This document shows, piece after piece, positions 25,448 through 34,408 of a DNA stretch of 64,000 nucleotides; the stretch's first letter is position 1, and each line of letters begins with the position of its first letter. The DNA comes from Sporomusaceae bacterium (GTDB lineage: Bacteria > Bacillota > Negativicutes > Sporomusales > UBA7701): assembly GCA_031460455.1 (NCBI GenBank), contig JAVKTQ010000010.1:1-64000 (forward strand), read 5' to 3'. The translations under genes and the position numbers were made by a program. Below the pieces are notes generated by a model. It was given only the letters and a program-made list of their open reading frames with translations, ran no database searches and was not told the origin of the DNA.

Positions 25448-26611
25448 TTATTTTTCCTTTTTCGGCGGCATGAGGCGGCCGCGAGTGACGGCGCCTTCGC
25501 CGAATTTGTCCTTGAGGCGGTCGACGGCGACCGAGGCTTTGAGTTTTTTGTCGTCGTCGCCGGCGAACAGGCTGATCTGACTGCCGTGGACCTGCAGGTT
25601 GGACAGGGTCACCCCGAGGAGGCGCACGCCTTCCGTGAGTTCGATGCCGGCCATGATGGCCTGGGCGGTCTCGTAGATGGTGTCGCCGAGCAGGGTAGGC
25701 TCGCCGAGGGTACGGCTGCGGGTGATGGTACGGAAGGAGCCGAAGCGGATCTTGACCGTAACCGTCCGCCCGGCATAGCCGGCCTGACGCAGTCGGCGGC
25801 CGACTTTCTGGCTGAGGGCCAGCAGGCAGGTACCGATATCGTCCCGCGTGCGGAGGTCCTCGGCGAAGGTGACCTCGTTGCCGAGCGACTTGGGCTCATG
25901 ATCGGGGATCACCGGCCGGTCGTCCTCACCCCTCGCCAACCGCCGCATGTCGTCGGCCGAGTTGCCGAAGTGCTTGCGGAGGATGGCTTCGTCGGCGTCG
26001 GCGAGCTGGCCGATGGTGGTGATGCCGATCCCCTTCAGCAAGGAGGTTGTTTTCTCGCCCGCCCCCCACAGGCGGGCTATGGGCATGGACCGCAGGAAGG
26101 CGGTCACTTCTTCCGGCCGCACGACCACCAGACCGTCCGGCTTGCCCCAGTCGGACGCCAGCTTGGCGAGAAACTTGTTGGGCGCCACACCGGCCGAGGC
26201 GGTCAGGGCCAGCTCGTCCCTGATGCGCGCCTTGATGGCTGTGGCGATGTCCTTGGGGTCGCTATAGAGCCATTCCATGCCGGAGACGTCGAGGAAGGCT
26301 TCGTCGAGGGACAGCGGTTCGACCAGCGGCGAAAAGGCGGCGAGGATGTCCCGTATCTCCCCCGCCACCTGCGCGTACTTCCGGTGGTCGCCCGCCATAA
26401 AAACGGCGTGGGGGCAGCGGCGCCGCGCCTCTTCCATCGGCATAGCCGAATGGACGCCGAAGCGGCGGGCTTCGTAGGAAGCGGTGGAAACGACCCCGCG
26501 CCGGCCGACGCCGCCGACGATGACCGGACGGCCGCGGAGGGCGGGGTCGTCCCGCTGCTCCACGGCAGCGAAAAAGGCGTCCATATCGACGTGGATTATC
26601 CAGCGCTGCAT
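25448..26611 (-). CDS. dinB: DNA polymerase IV
   Basis: A 387-residue Y-family translesion polymerase. The catalytic acidic motifs are HVDMDAFFAAVEQ at the N-terminus and SLDEAFLDVS near residue 105. YEARRFGVHSAMP is the fingers segment and the C-terminal little-finger domain is complete. No C-terminal clamp-binding motif was identified with confidence. The ATG at 26611 (MQRWIIHVDMDAF) is preferred; the frame extends upstream into the preceding terminator. It is a single gene that copies across damaged bases with low fidelity. Confidence 0.96.
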   Translation of the reverse strand: MQRWIIHVDMDAFFAAVEQRDDPALRGRPVIVGGVGRRGVVSTASYEARRFGVHSAMPMEEARRRCPHAVFMAGDHRKYAQVAGEIRDILAAFSPLVEPLSLDEAFLDVSGMEWLYSDPKDIATAIKARIRDELALTASAGVAPNKFLAKLASDWGKPDGLVVVRPEEVTAFLRSMPIARLWGAGEKTTSLLKGIGITTIGQLADADEAILRKHFGNSADDMRRLARGEDDRPVIPDHEPKSLGNEVTFAEDLRTRDDIGTCLLALSQKVGRRLRQAGYAGRTVTVKIRFGSFRTITRSRTLGEPTLLGDTIYETAQAIMAGIELTEGVRLLGVTLSNLQVHGSQISLFAGDDDKKLKASVAVDRLKDKFGEGAVTRGRLMPPKKEK

Positions 26612-26652
26612 ATTTTCACCGCCCGGTTCCGCGATATTTCCCGCGCGCGGGG

Positions 26653-26695
26653 AAAAAAAATTCACACCTGTTCCCATGCGCGTCCGGTGTGAATT
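26653..26695 (-). terminator. Rho-independent terminator after the coiled-coil gene
   Basis: On the minus strand AATTCACACC / GGTGTGAATT with an 18-base loop is followed by eight T residues. It separates the small coiled-coil gene from dinB. Confidence 0.8.
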
Positions 26696-26741
26696 TATCC
26701 TATTATTATTTTAGAACACACGTTCCGGTCTGTAAAGCCAA

Positions 26742-26984
26742 TTAAGAAACGAAGTAGTCGTGGCCGCCGAGGGTCGATTTGGGCACGGTGACAGGGTCGA
26801 GCGCCTGAAACCGGGTTGTTTCGAGTATTTTGAGCTCGTCGCCGAGCTTGCTCAACTGGTTATGCAGCAGGGTTTTGGTGTAGCCGAGGTCTTCCAGCCT
26901 TGACGCAGCCTCGTCCAGCTCCTTCATCTTGGCTTCGTATTCCTTATGCAGCTCCACGATTTCCAGCCCGCTCCGCACGTTCAT
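26742..26984 (-). CDS. Small coiled-coil hypothetical protein
   Basis: An 80-residue acidic protein. Residues of about 5-55 form a charged heptad-like helix (VELHKEYEAKMKELDEAASRLEDL) followed by a short tail that ends HDYFVS. No family is recognised. The start at 26984 is chosen because GGAGG precedes it; an upstream extension lacks a site. It is a single gene that ends before a good terminator, which supports real expression. Confidence 0.7.
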   Translation of the reverse strand: MNVRSGLEIVELHKEYEAKMKELDEAASRLEDLGYTKTLLHNQLSKLGDELKILETTRFQALDPVTVPKSTLGGHDYFVS

Positions 26985-27107
26985 GCCGATGCCTCCGTTC
27001 GTCGCACTATTCCAGTATAGAATAACCCCGCGCACGGGGAAATATTCCAGCCGGATAGCGCAGCCGCAAAAAGCGATCGCACTGAATAATACGTTGCCGT
27101 CGGCGGT

Positions 27108-27176
27108 TTACCGCTGCCGCCAGGCCCACCAGTTGGACAGGACCGCCCCGACGGTCAGTAAGGCGAAAATCTCCAT
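27108..27176 (-). CDS. Possible 22-residue membrane peptide
   Basis: A short frame encodes MEIFALLTVGAVLSNWWAWR plus two residues. It looks like one transmembrane helix with a basic end. GGGGG lies upstream of the ATG. It sits between the response-regulator gene and the coiled-coil gene. Length alone makes this uncertain, and no homologue is recognised. It could be a small regulatory membrane protein or chance. Confidence 0.3.
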   Translation of the reverse strand: MEIFALLTVGAVLSNWWAWRQR

Positions 27177-27272
27177 TGCTGCCCCCAGCCTTCTCGACAG
27201 AATACGCCTCATTTACTTTCTTTATCGTCGTTTCTGCCGGGGGACTTAACTTTTTGCGCCTCAGCCCGTTTC

Positions 27273-27908
27273 TCACGGCCCCATTTTCGCCATCCACTGG
27301 TACTTCTTGCGCGGACGGCCGACCTTGCCGTAGCTGCTCGACGCGGTGAGCTCCCTGCGGCCCTGCAGGAACTGCAGGTAGCGGACGATGGTCTGATAGG
27401 CGAGGCCGGTGCCTTCGGCCACTTCCTCGGCCGCGAACGGGCCGGCGGCGCCGCGGCAGAAGGACCGCACCAACCCCAGGGTGGCTTCGTTGATCCCCTT
27501 GTCGCAGAAGGGCGCCGGCGACTGCTCCTGCTGCTGCCGCATGTGCATATGGACTCTGATCCTGGCCGCAAGGTCGGCGATTTTTATCGGTTTGTTGGCG
27601 AAGTCGTTCGCGCCGGCGTCGAGGAAGCGGTCGGCGATTTCCTGCCGCTCGTCGACGGTGAGGACGATGATCGGTGCACTGTGGTCGTGGGTGCGAATCA
27701 GGTCCACGGTCGAGAGGCCGTCGAGGCCGGGCATGTGGTAGTCGACGAGGATTATGTCGGGCTTCAGGCCGCGGACTTTCGCCGCCGCCTGCCGGCCGTC
27801 GTTTTCGGTTATCACCCGCCAGCCGTAGGTCCTGCCGATCGCCGCCAGGGTAAAAAGGATGTCCTGGTCGTCGTCGATCGCGAGGATGGTGATCGCTTTA
27901 TCAGTCAT
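27273..27908 (-). CDS. Response regulator with C-terminal helix-turn-helix (CitB/DctR-like)
   Basis: A 211-residue regulator. The receiver domain is residues 1-120, with acidic pocket AIDDDQD, the phosphorylated Asp in LVDYHMPG, and the Thr and Lys of VLTVD and NKPI. The C-terminal domain (AEEVAEGTGLAYQTIVRYLQF) is a winged helix of the kind found in citrate/malate-type two-component regulators. It overlaps the kinase gene by eight bases. It is the last gene of the poly-gamma-glutamate locus and is therefore a good candidate to control the locus. Confidence 0.92.
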   Translation of the reverse strand: MTDKAITILAIDDDQDILFTLAAIGRTYGWRVITENDGRQAAAKVRGLKPDIILVDYHMPGLDGLSTVDLIRTHDHSAPIIVLTVDERQEIADRFLDAGANDFANKPIKIADLAARIRVHMHMRQQQEQSPAPFCDKGINEATLGLVRSFCRGAAGPFAAEEVAEGTGLAYQTIVRYLQFLQGRRELTASSSYGKVGRPRKKYQWMAKMGP

Positions 27909-29247
27909 GGTCCGTTACCTCCGGCAGGGTGATGATTACGCGCGTGCCTTGGCCGCCCACGCTGTCGATGACGATGGCGCCACCGTTCGTTTCGACCGTC
28001 TCGCGGACGAAAGGCAGCCCGAACCCGGATGAGTTTTTGGTGGAAAAACCCGGTTCCCAGATGAGCTGCGACTGGTCGGAAGGGATGCCTGAGCCGTTGT
28101 CGGTTATCTCGATGACCGCCCGGCCGTCCCTGGCCGACACCCGGACGCCGACCCGGCCGTTGTCGCCGCCGACCGCCTCCATGGCGTTTTCGAGCAGGTT
28201 GACGATCGCCCGCGACATTTTGATCTTGTTGACCGCCACCGCCGGCAGCGGCTCGACGGCTTCGATGCGGAAGCTGCGCAGGCCGCTGAGTCCGGGGACG
28301 TGGGCGGCGGCGTATTCGACGATTTCGCGGCCGCTGATGATCTGGCGGGTATCGTCGCGCAGCATTTCGCTGATCATGCTGCTCATCTTGTCGCTGGCTT
28401 CGACGATGCGCGCGGCGTACTGGCGGTTAGGGTCGTCGGCGACCGAGACGGCCAGCACCCCGGCCAGCCCCTGGATGGAGGTGAGCGGTGTTTTGAGGTC
28501 GTGGACGAGCGACTGCATTTCCCTGAGCGACCTGTTCTCCAGCGTCCGCAGCTTGAGTTCGCTGTCGAGGCGGACCTGCTCGGCGACCTTGAGCTCCTTG
28601 GTGTAGACGCTCAGCAGGCGGGCAAGGATAAAGGAGTTGGTTGTGCAGATTATGAACAGGGCGATGCCGGTGATGTTGAGTATTTCCTCCGCCTCCAGGA
28701 AGGCGGCGATTTTTTTCAGGTCGGTGGAAATCTCGCCGCGCCCGAACCAGTAGCCGCTGAGGAGGGGCACGGTGTCCAGCCACTCCACCCCGAACAGCAG
28801 CAGGGCGAGGACGAGGATTTTGTGGAATACCCTGCGGGTCATATTCTCCAGCCGGCTCATGAGGAGGATGGCCAGCATGAGGCTGATGGCGGGGATGCCG
28901 AAATCGTAGGCGATGCCGTAGATCAGCTTGATCGCCTCATAGGCCGCCGGGATGACGGCCAGCGGCAGGACAAGGAGGATGCGGGGTGCGCCGGCGCGGA
29001 AGGTGCCGAGCCCCTGGGCGAGCAGCAGCGTGCCGATGTAGATGGGCAGGGCGCGGAGGGTGTTAAGGGCAACCAACTTAAGGGACGCGGTGAGGAGGGC
29101 GCCGCTGCTGGCGTGGACGAGGCTGCGCTCCATCAACGGAAAGATGCCGAAGCCCTTGACGCTAAGGACCGCCGGGGCCAGCAGCCCCAGGAGGATGAGG
29201 CCTAACCCGGAAAGGATGTGGGGATAATTTATCGCTTTCAGCGACAT
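27901..29247 (-). CDS. Membrane sensor histidine kinase
   Basis: A 448-residue kinase. About six or seven membrane helices occupy the first 210 residues, with no large extracytoplasmic domain, so it may sense a membrane-embedded or small signal. The H-box is SLVHDLKTPLTSIQG, the N-box is NLLENAMEAVGG, and the G-boxes are DNGSGIPSD and SGFGLPFV. The start at 29247 overlaps the pgsW stop, which indicates coupling; an upstream in-frame start would overlap pgsW further. It pairs with the response regulator that follows. Confidence 0.92.
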   Translation of the reverse strand: MSLKAINYPHILSGLGLILLGLLAPAVLSVKGFGIFPLMERSLVHASSGALLTASLKLVALNTLRALPIYIGTLLLAQGLGTFRAGAPRILLVLPLAVIPAAYEAIKLIYGIAYDFGIPAISLMLAILLMSRLENMTRRVFHKILVLALLLFGVEWLDTVPLLSGYWFGRGEISTDLKKIAAFLEAEEILNITGIALFIICTTNSFILARLLSVYTKELKVAEQVRLDSELKLRTLENRSLREMQSLVHDLKTPLTSIQGLAGVLAVSVADDPNRQYAARIVEASDKMSSMISEMLRDDTRQIISGREIVEYAAAHVPGLSGLRSFRIEAVEPLPAVAVNKIKMSRAIVNLLENAMEAVGGDNGRVGVRVSARDGRAVIEITDNGSGIPSDQSQLIWEPGFSTKNSSGFGLPFVRETVETNGGAIVIDSVGGQGTRVIITLPEVTDHD

Positions 29248-30251
29248 GGCCCGCGCCACCACTCTTTCCTGCGCCCGCCGTACCACAGCACCCAGACGGC
29301 GGCCGCCAGCCAAGCGGTTATCGCCAGACGGGTGGCTGCCGGCACGGCCCGTGCGTACATCACAGCGCTCGTTCCCGGAGGATTGTCGGCTTTGATGCCG
29401 TTGGCGGCCGCCAGTTGGCCGATGTTGAGGAAGTGGATTACCGGACGGTTGTTGTCGACGAAGGGGGCCGCAAGGCCATCGGCAACCTGCCGCCGCGGGG
29501 TGTAGCCGGCGGTGAGGGCTTGCCGGAGGGGCGAATGGTGGCCTTGCCGGCCGAAAATGACGTGGCTGCCGCCGACGTTGACGAGCGCGGCCGGCAGCTG
29601 GCCGTCCCGCCGGTAGACCGCCAGGCGCAGCGCTACCGCTTCGTCGAGGTCGGCGGGCCGCATTTCGGCCACTCCCGCCCGGCTAATGGCGGCCTTGGCC
29701 GCGGCTACGCCCTCGGGGGTCAAGCCGCCGCCGACGTCGCCGACACCGCCGACCGAGGCGGCCGCCGACCGCCATGCCCACAGCCCCTGGCCGGCGAGCG
29801 TCTGCTCGATATCCAGCCAGGTATAATCCGGGTCGCTGGCGCCCCAGGTGGAGGAACCCACTGAGCTGGTTATCGCCGGCTCGGCGCCGACGGCCTGGAT
29901 GGCGGCGAGGACGGCGACGTTGATGGCCGGGAAGGAGCCGGAGAAGTTCACAGCCACCCGGTCGCCCGGCCCGACGCCGGCGGCCAGCAGGTAGCGGACG
30001 GCGAGGGCGGCGAAGTCGGGGTGCCGGGACAGTTTTTTGGCGGCAAGCGGGCCGAGGGTGGTGGTTATTTCGGTGTATTCGGGGCCGATGAGCCGGTCGC
30101 CGACAACCGCCTGCGCCCTGACGGCAGTAGCCACGGCGGCGGCCATAACGGGGTGGGCGGCGTCGGGCTCGTGCCTGACCGTTCCCCGGGCGCAGGCGAG
30201 CAGCAGGAAGCTGGCGAGCACCAGCAGCGCGAGGCGGGGACGGCTCACCAT
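29238..30251 (-). CDS. pgsW: Poly-gamma-glutamate system protein PgsW
   Basis: A 337-residue protein with an N-terminal hydrophobic signal that ends in LLLACA, a possible lipoprotein box, and a second hydrophobic helix near the C-terminus (TAWLAAAVWVLWYGG). The middle resembles the PgsW family found next to pgsB and pgsC in bacteria that lack the usual pgsA. Its biochemical role is not known. It overlaps pgsC by seven bases and the kinase gene by ten, so it belongs to the same transcript. Confidence 0.85.
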   Translation of the reverse strand: MVSRPRLALLVLASFLLLACARGTVRHEPDAAHPVMAAAVATAVRAQAVVGDRLIGPEYTEITTTLGPLAAKKLSRHPDFAALAVRYLLAAGVGPGDRVAVNFSGSFPAINVAVLAAIQAVGAEPAITSSVGSSTWGASDPDYTWLDIEQTLAGQGLWAWRSAAASVGGVGDVGGGLTPEGVAAAKAAISRAGVAEMRPADLDEAVALRLAVYRRDGQLPAALVNVGGSHVIFGRQGHHSPLRQALTAGYTPRRQVADGLAAPFVDNNRPVIHFLNIGQLAAANGIKADNPPGTSAVMYARAVPAATRLAITAWLAAAVWVLWYGGRRKEWWRGPCR

Positions 30252-30679
30252 AGCAGCCCCTCCCCGGCCAGCGAGGCCAGCGCGGTCAGCGCCACGGCCA
30301 GCGCCAGGGCGAGGAGCGTGGGCACGATACCCTGGCGGGCGAAGTCGCGGGCGATCAGCCCCGGCACGAGGTAGCCGATGACGAGCAAGCCCCAGTCGAA
30401 ATAGCTCCCGCCGCGGGTGACGAGCATCGCCCCCTGGCCGACGAGCATGCCGACAAGGATATATACGGCGAACTGGCGGCGGCCGTAAAGGAGCAGGCGC
30501 TTTTCCAGCAGGCGGCCGGCGGCCAGCGTCACGAGCGCGGCGGCGACCGTGCCGGCGAGCCAGACCGGGTGGCCGAGGAAGAGGGCGAGGTAGCCCGCCA
30601 CGACGATGCCTCCCGGAGAAAACCCGGTAAGTTCGGCGGTAAGCAGCGATACGACGATGCCGATGAAGAGTACGTGCAT
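30245..30679 (-). CDS. pgsC: Poly-gamma-glutamate biosynthesis membrane protein PgsC
   Basis: A 144-residue integral membrane protein of normal length with about five helices. The N-terminus LFIGIVVSLLTAELTGFSPGG and the motif SPGGIVVAGYLALF are family hallmarks. PgsC (CapC) forms the membrane part of the poly-gamma-glutamate synthase with PgsB. Its ATG overlaps the pgsB stop region (TGATATG). The gene is followed by pgsW. Confidence 0.93.
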   Translation of the reverse strand: MHVLFIGIVVSLLTAELTGFSPGGIVVAGYLALFLGHPVWLAGTVAAALVTLAAGRLLEKRLLLYGRRQFAVYILVGMLVGQGAMLVTRGGSYFDWGLLVIGYLVPGLIARDFARQGIVPTLLALALAVALTALASLAGEGLLW

Positions 30680-30680
30680 A

Positions 30681-31835
30681 TCAGGTGTTCACTCCTGCCG
30701 TCCGGCAATTGAGGAAATTCTCCAGCCCCTGGACGTTGCCGGCCGCGAAAACGGTCAGTTTTCCGCCGTCCGTGACGCCAGCCAGGTCGGCGGGGCTGGA
30801 CGGGCGGGCGATCACGCGGATATCGGCGGCGGCAATGCCCTGCTTGAGGAGTTGACGCCTGGCGAACGCGCCGTCGCCGGTGACGAGGTACGGGCCGCGA
30901 TGCAGGGCGGCGAGCGCCTCGGCCAGCTGGACGGTGCGGTATTTGCGGTCGGGGCGGCAGTTGAGCATTATTACGGACGCCCTGCCGGCGGCGTACCGCT
31001 GCCACAGGATACGGGTCGATTCGGGGTCGTTGGCGGCCAGGGCGTTGACGAGGGTGACCGTCCGCCCGGCGGCCGCGTATTCGCCGACAGTGACGTTGCC
31101 GGGGTCGGGGCTGGCGGTCTGCATGCCCCGCAGGGCGGTGGCGCGGTCGACGCCGGCCAGTTCGCACGCCGTCAGGGCGAGGGCGACATTCTCAGGGAAA
31201 ACCTCGCCCGGAAAAGCCTCCAGGCAGGCCGGCGGCAGCTCGTCCGGGCCTGCCAGGCGCACCGCGCCCGCGGGAGCGACGCCGGCGGCTGCAAGGGCAT
31301 CCAGCGCGGCGGCGGTGGTGACGAGCGCGCCCTGCCGGGGGATTGCGCCCGCCAGGGCGCGGGCGACGCCCGGTCCCTCACCGGTCACTTCTTCGTGGTC
31401 GGGCCGGATGGTGGTAATGACACCGATATGGGCCCTGACAAGCTTGTCCTCGGCGAAGCGCTGCATCTCCGGCCTCACGGCCATGCACTCGACGACGATG
31501 GCTTCGGCCCCGAGGGCGGCAGCCTCGGCCGTAAAAGGGACGAGTTCGCGAATGTTGGCCGGCCCCCGCCTCGCCAGGGGCCGTTCACTGCCGTCCGGCA
31601 GGATGACCCGCGCGGCCGAGCCCGTCGTCTTGGCGACGACCACGCGGCCTCCCGCCCTCAGACCGGCGGCGATCAGGCGGGTGACCGACGATTTGCCGCG
31701 CGTGCCGTTGACGTGGATACGCAGGGGGATGCGGTTTAGGTTACGTTCGTGCTTTAGCCGTTCCGCCGCATAGTAGCAGGCGGTCAGGAGGAATACGGCG
31801 AGCGCCGCGAGGTACTCGCCGGCGAAACCGGTCAC
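30681..31835 (-). CDS. pgsB: Poly-gamma-glutamate synthase PgsB
   Basis: A 384-residue amide ligase of the Mur ligase type. An N-terminal membrane helix (EYLAALAVFLLTACYYAA) is followed by the ATP loop VNGTRGKSSVTR, the segment VVECMAVRPEMQ, and LNCRPDRKYR. It joins glutamate units through the gamma-carboxyl group. The GTG at 31835 overlaps the upstream stop as GTGA and has GGGTGG before it; the ATG at 31850 is the alternative. The usual PgsA/CapA export gene is absent here. It lies between an exported M14-type hydrolase and pgsC. Confidence 0.93.
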   Translation of the reverse strand: MTGFAGEYLAALAVFLLTACYYAAERLKHERNLNRIPLRIHVNGTRGKSSVTRLIAAGLRAGGRVVVAKTTGSAARVILPDGSERPLARRGPANIRELVPFTAEAAALGAEAIVVECMAVRPEMQRFAEDKLVRAHIGVITTIRPDHEEVTGEGPGVARALAGAIPRQGALVTTAAALDALAAAGVAPAGAVRLAGPDELPPACLEAFPGEVFPENVALALTACELAGVDRATALRGMQTASPDPGNVTVGEYAAAGRTVTLVNALAANDPESTRILWQRYAAGRASVIMLNCRPDRKYRTVQLAEALAALHRGPYLVTGDGAFARRQLLKQGIAAADIRVIARPSSPADLAGVTDGGKLTVFAAGNVQGLENFLNCRTAGVNT

Positions 31836-32563
31836 TGTGCGTCCACCCATTCCTGGCGAAGAAGGCTGCGGACAATGGCGACATGCTGGGCGGCGCGCTC
31901 CTCAATGGGCTGCTGCCCGCTCGTCTCCACGGTGAAGGCGGCCAGGCCGAGGGCGGCGCCGGCGTGGTAGGCGGCGCTGCCGGGGATGGGATGGGCGCCG
32001 AAGGCGAATTTCTTCACCGGGTCGGCGATAAGGGCGTTGATATGGTCGATGGCGGCGAGCGCCAGCTCGGCGCTGCGGTCGTTGGCGGCGAACAGGATCA
32101 TCTGCCCGAGCGAGGTATGGTCGAGGCGGTGGAAGGTGCGGGCCTCGTGGAGGTCGATGAGCATTGTGACGCCGTATTGCCGGATGAGTCCTTCGACAGC
32201 GGCCGCGATCTGCTCGGCCGGCGTGCCGCTCTCGCGGCCGGGGTAGGCGCGGTTGATGTCGCCGATTTCCGGCAGCGTCCTGATGCCGGCGGCCAGAGCA
32301 AGCTTGTTCACCCGCGGAATGACGATAAGGGCGCCCTTGCTTACGGCGAACCCGCGCACCTGCTCCGCGGCCAGCGCCCCGGCCGGCTCGTTGCCGTGCA
32401 CCCCGCCCATCACGAGGACGGCGGGGCCGGGGGCGGCGCCGCTGACGTAAACCTCGGTGGCGTAGGGCGTCCCCGGCAGGAGGAGAAGCTGTTCCGGCGC
32501 CGCGGCCGCCGCTACGGCCGTAGCCAGGACGAGCAGCACTAACACGATCAACGATACGCGCAT
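31832..32563 (-). CDS. Exported M14-type zinc amidohydrolase (aspartoacylase/desuccinylase fold), short form
   Basis: A 243-residue protein with a signal peptide (residues 1-22). The zinc site of the succinylglutamate desuccinylase/aspartoacylase group is visible: GGVHGNEPAG, then NRAYPGR and IDLHEA, with a Glu in VETSG. The fold cleaves N-acyl or C-terminal amino acids. In this locus a gamma-glutamyl polymer or its fragments are a plausible substrate (inference). The start at 32563 has GAGGTGGG upstream. It overlaps pgsB by four bases and is a paralogue of the product at 34409-35524. Confidence 0.85.
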   Translation of the reverse strand: MRVSLIVLVLLVLATAVAAAAAPEQLLLLPGTPYATEVYVSGAAPGPAVLVMGGVHGNEPAGALAAEQVRGFAVSKGALIVIPRVNKLALAAGIRTLPEIGDINRAYPGRESGTPAEQIAAAVEGLIRQYGVTMLIDLHEARTFHRLDHTSLGQMILFAANDRSAELALAAIDHINALIADPVKKFAFGAHPIPGSAAYHAGAALGLAAFTVETSGQQPIEERAAQHVAIVRSLLRQEWVDAQ

Positions 32564-32632
32564 ATTCCCACCTCTACAAGAAAAATTCCCCGTTTTTTTC
32601 CATTCCCCTGCCGAAAAGAGGCTGAACAGCAA

Positions 32633-32658
32633 GAGGGGGGAGCCGGAACTCCCCCCTC
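32633..32658 (-). terminator. GC-rich hairpin between ggt and the M14 gene
   Basis: A perfect hairpin GAGGGGGGAG / CTCCCCCCTC with a six-base loop (CCGGAA on the plus strand). On the minus strand no long T-run follows, so it may weaken rather than end transcription, or protect mRNA ends. Confidence 0.55.
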
Positions 32659-32673
32659 AGCGGGCTGTGTGAA

Positions 32674-34386
32674 TTAGTAGCCGAACGCCTGGCCGAGGCG
32701 GCGGTTATCGGCCGCGCCGTGCAGGCTGCCGTCGGGCAGGATCATAATGCCCTGAGCGCCGCCGAAGTACGCGGAGCGCTCGGGCCGCAGGTTGATTTTG
32801 TGGCCCCAGCCCATGAGCTCGTTGACGGTCGCCTCGTCGATGGTCTGCTCGATCTGGGCGACCGCGGCGTTGGGGTTATGCATCCGCGGGTCGGTGATGG
32901 CGGCTTGCAGATCCATCTTGAAGTCGACGACGTTCATGATTATCTGGGCGACGGTGGTGATGATGCGGGGCCCGCCGGGGGTGCCGAGGGTCATGAACGG
33001 CTTGCCGTCTTTGAGGACGATGGTCGGGGTAATGCTGCTGAGCGGCCGTTTGCCGGGGGCGGGCGCGTTGACCGAGTTGGGATTATTCGTAACAAAGTCG
33101 TCCATTTCGTCGTTCATGAGGATGCCTGTTCCGTCAGGCACGACACAGGCGCCGAGGAAGTCGTTGATCGTCTGGGTTACGGTGATCATGTTGCCGTCTT
33201 TGTCGACAACCGAGAAGGAGGTGGTGCTGCCGGCGCTGTATTTGCCGGGATCGCCGGGTTTGACGCCGTTATTGGCGGTATCGGGGCTGATGCCTTTGGC
33301 GCGCTCGGCGGCATAGTCTTTGTTGACCAGTCCGGCCATCGGCACCTTGACGAAGTCGGTGTCGGCCATGTAGCGGCCGCGGTCGGCGTAAGCCAGTTTC
33401 TGGGCTTCGATGAATGTATGGTGGAAGGCGGTCGAGGAGCGGCCCATCTTGGCGACATCGAATTTTTCCATGATATTGAGGATGTTGGCGAGGGTGAGGC
33501 CGCCCGAGGAAGGCGGCGGCGAGGTGACGAGCGTGTAGCCGCGGTAGGTGGTGGTGACAGGCTCGCGTAGTTTGACCTGATAGTTGGCCAGGTCGGCCTT
33601 GGTTATCCAGCTGTTGGCGTTTTTCTCGTAATAGGCGGCGAGCTTGTCGGCGATGACGCCTTTGTAGAAGACATCGACACCGCCGGCGGCGACAAGTTTG
33701 AGCGATTCGGTGAGTTCGGGGTTTCTCAGGACATCGCCGGCATCCAGGGGCAGGCCGTCTTTAAAATAGTGCTTTTTGAACCATTCCAGCGACGGGGAGT
33801 ATTTCTCCATCCGGTCAATCTGATCGCCGATGATGCCATTGAGGTTTTTCGTAACCGGTAGGCCGGCCTCGGCCTGGGCGATGGCGGGGGCCATGAGATC
33901 AGCCCATTTCTGGGTGGCGAATTTGTGATGGATCATTTCCATGCCCCGCAGCATGCCGGGCACGCCTGACGCATAATAACCGGTGACGGTGGCGTTGTCT
34001 TTGACTTTGCCTTTCTCGTCGAGCGCGTACATGTCGGGGGTTGCCTTGGCGGGCGCCATTTCGCGGTAGTCGATCATGTAGGTCTTTTTCTCTTTGGCCA
34101 CATAGACGATGGCGAAGCCGCCGCCGCCCATGCCGGATGCATTGGGCTCCACGACGTTGAGCATGAAGGCGGTGGCGATGGCGGCGTCGAAAGCGTTGCC
34201 GCCCTTCTTGAGGACTTCCACCCCTGCCTGGGCAGCCAGCGGGTGCGCCGCCGCAACCACGCCGTGCGCGGCGATTACGTCGCGTTTGTCCGCGGCATAT
34301 GCGGGGATACTGCAATTGCCGACGATGCCGACGGTGAAGACGGCGATCACCAGCCATGCGAGGATGTTGAACTTCTTGCCCTTCAC
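32674..34386 (-). CDS. ggt: Gamma-glutamyltranspeptidase, exported
   Basis: A 570-residue Ntn-hydrolase precursor of normal length with a signal peptide (NILAWLVIAVFTVGIVG). The self-cleaving nucleophile Thr lies in AGSTTSFSVVDKDGN. MGGGGFAIVY, the substrate-site TPGGPRI and NDEMDDF are conserved. It should transfer or hydrolyse gamma-glutamyl groups outside the membrane. Within a pgs locus it may trim the polymer or anchor it as CapD does; this is inference from context. It starts with GTG after GGGAGGT. It lies between two M14-type hydrolase genes. Confidence 0.95.
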   Translation of the reverse strand: MKGKKFNILAWLVIAVFTVGIVGNCSIPAYAADKRDVIAAHGVVAAAHPLAAQAGVEVLKKGGNAFDAAIATAFMLNVVEPNASGMGGGGFAIVYVAKEKKTYMIDYREMAPAKATPDMYALDEKGKVKDNATVTGYYASGVPGMLRGMEMIHHKFATQKWADLMAPAIAQAEAGLPVTKNLNGIIGDQIDRMEKYSPSLEWFKKHYFKDGLPLDAGDVLRNPELTESLKLVAAGGVDVFYKGVIADKLAAYYEKNANSWITKADLANYQVKLREPVTTTYRGYTLVTSPPPSSGGLTLANILNIMEKFDVAKMGRSSTAFHHTFIEAQKLAYADRGRYMADTDFVKVPMAGLVNKDYAAERAKGISPDTANNGVKPGDPGKYSAGSTTSFSVVDKDGNMITVTQTINDFLGACVVPDGTGILMNDEMDDFVTNNPNSVNAPAPGKRPLSSITPTIVLKDGKPFMTLGTPGGPRIITTVAQIIMNVVDFKMDLQAAITDPRMHNPNAAVAQIEQTIDEATVNELMGWGHKINLRPERSAYFGGAQGIMILPDGSLHGAADNRRLGQAFGY

Positions 34387-34408
34387 TTAATAAACCTCCC
34401 TTTTTGTG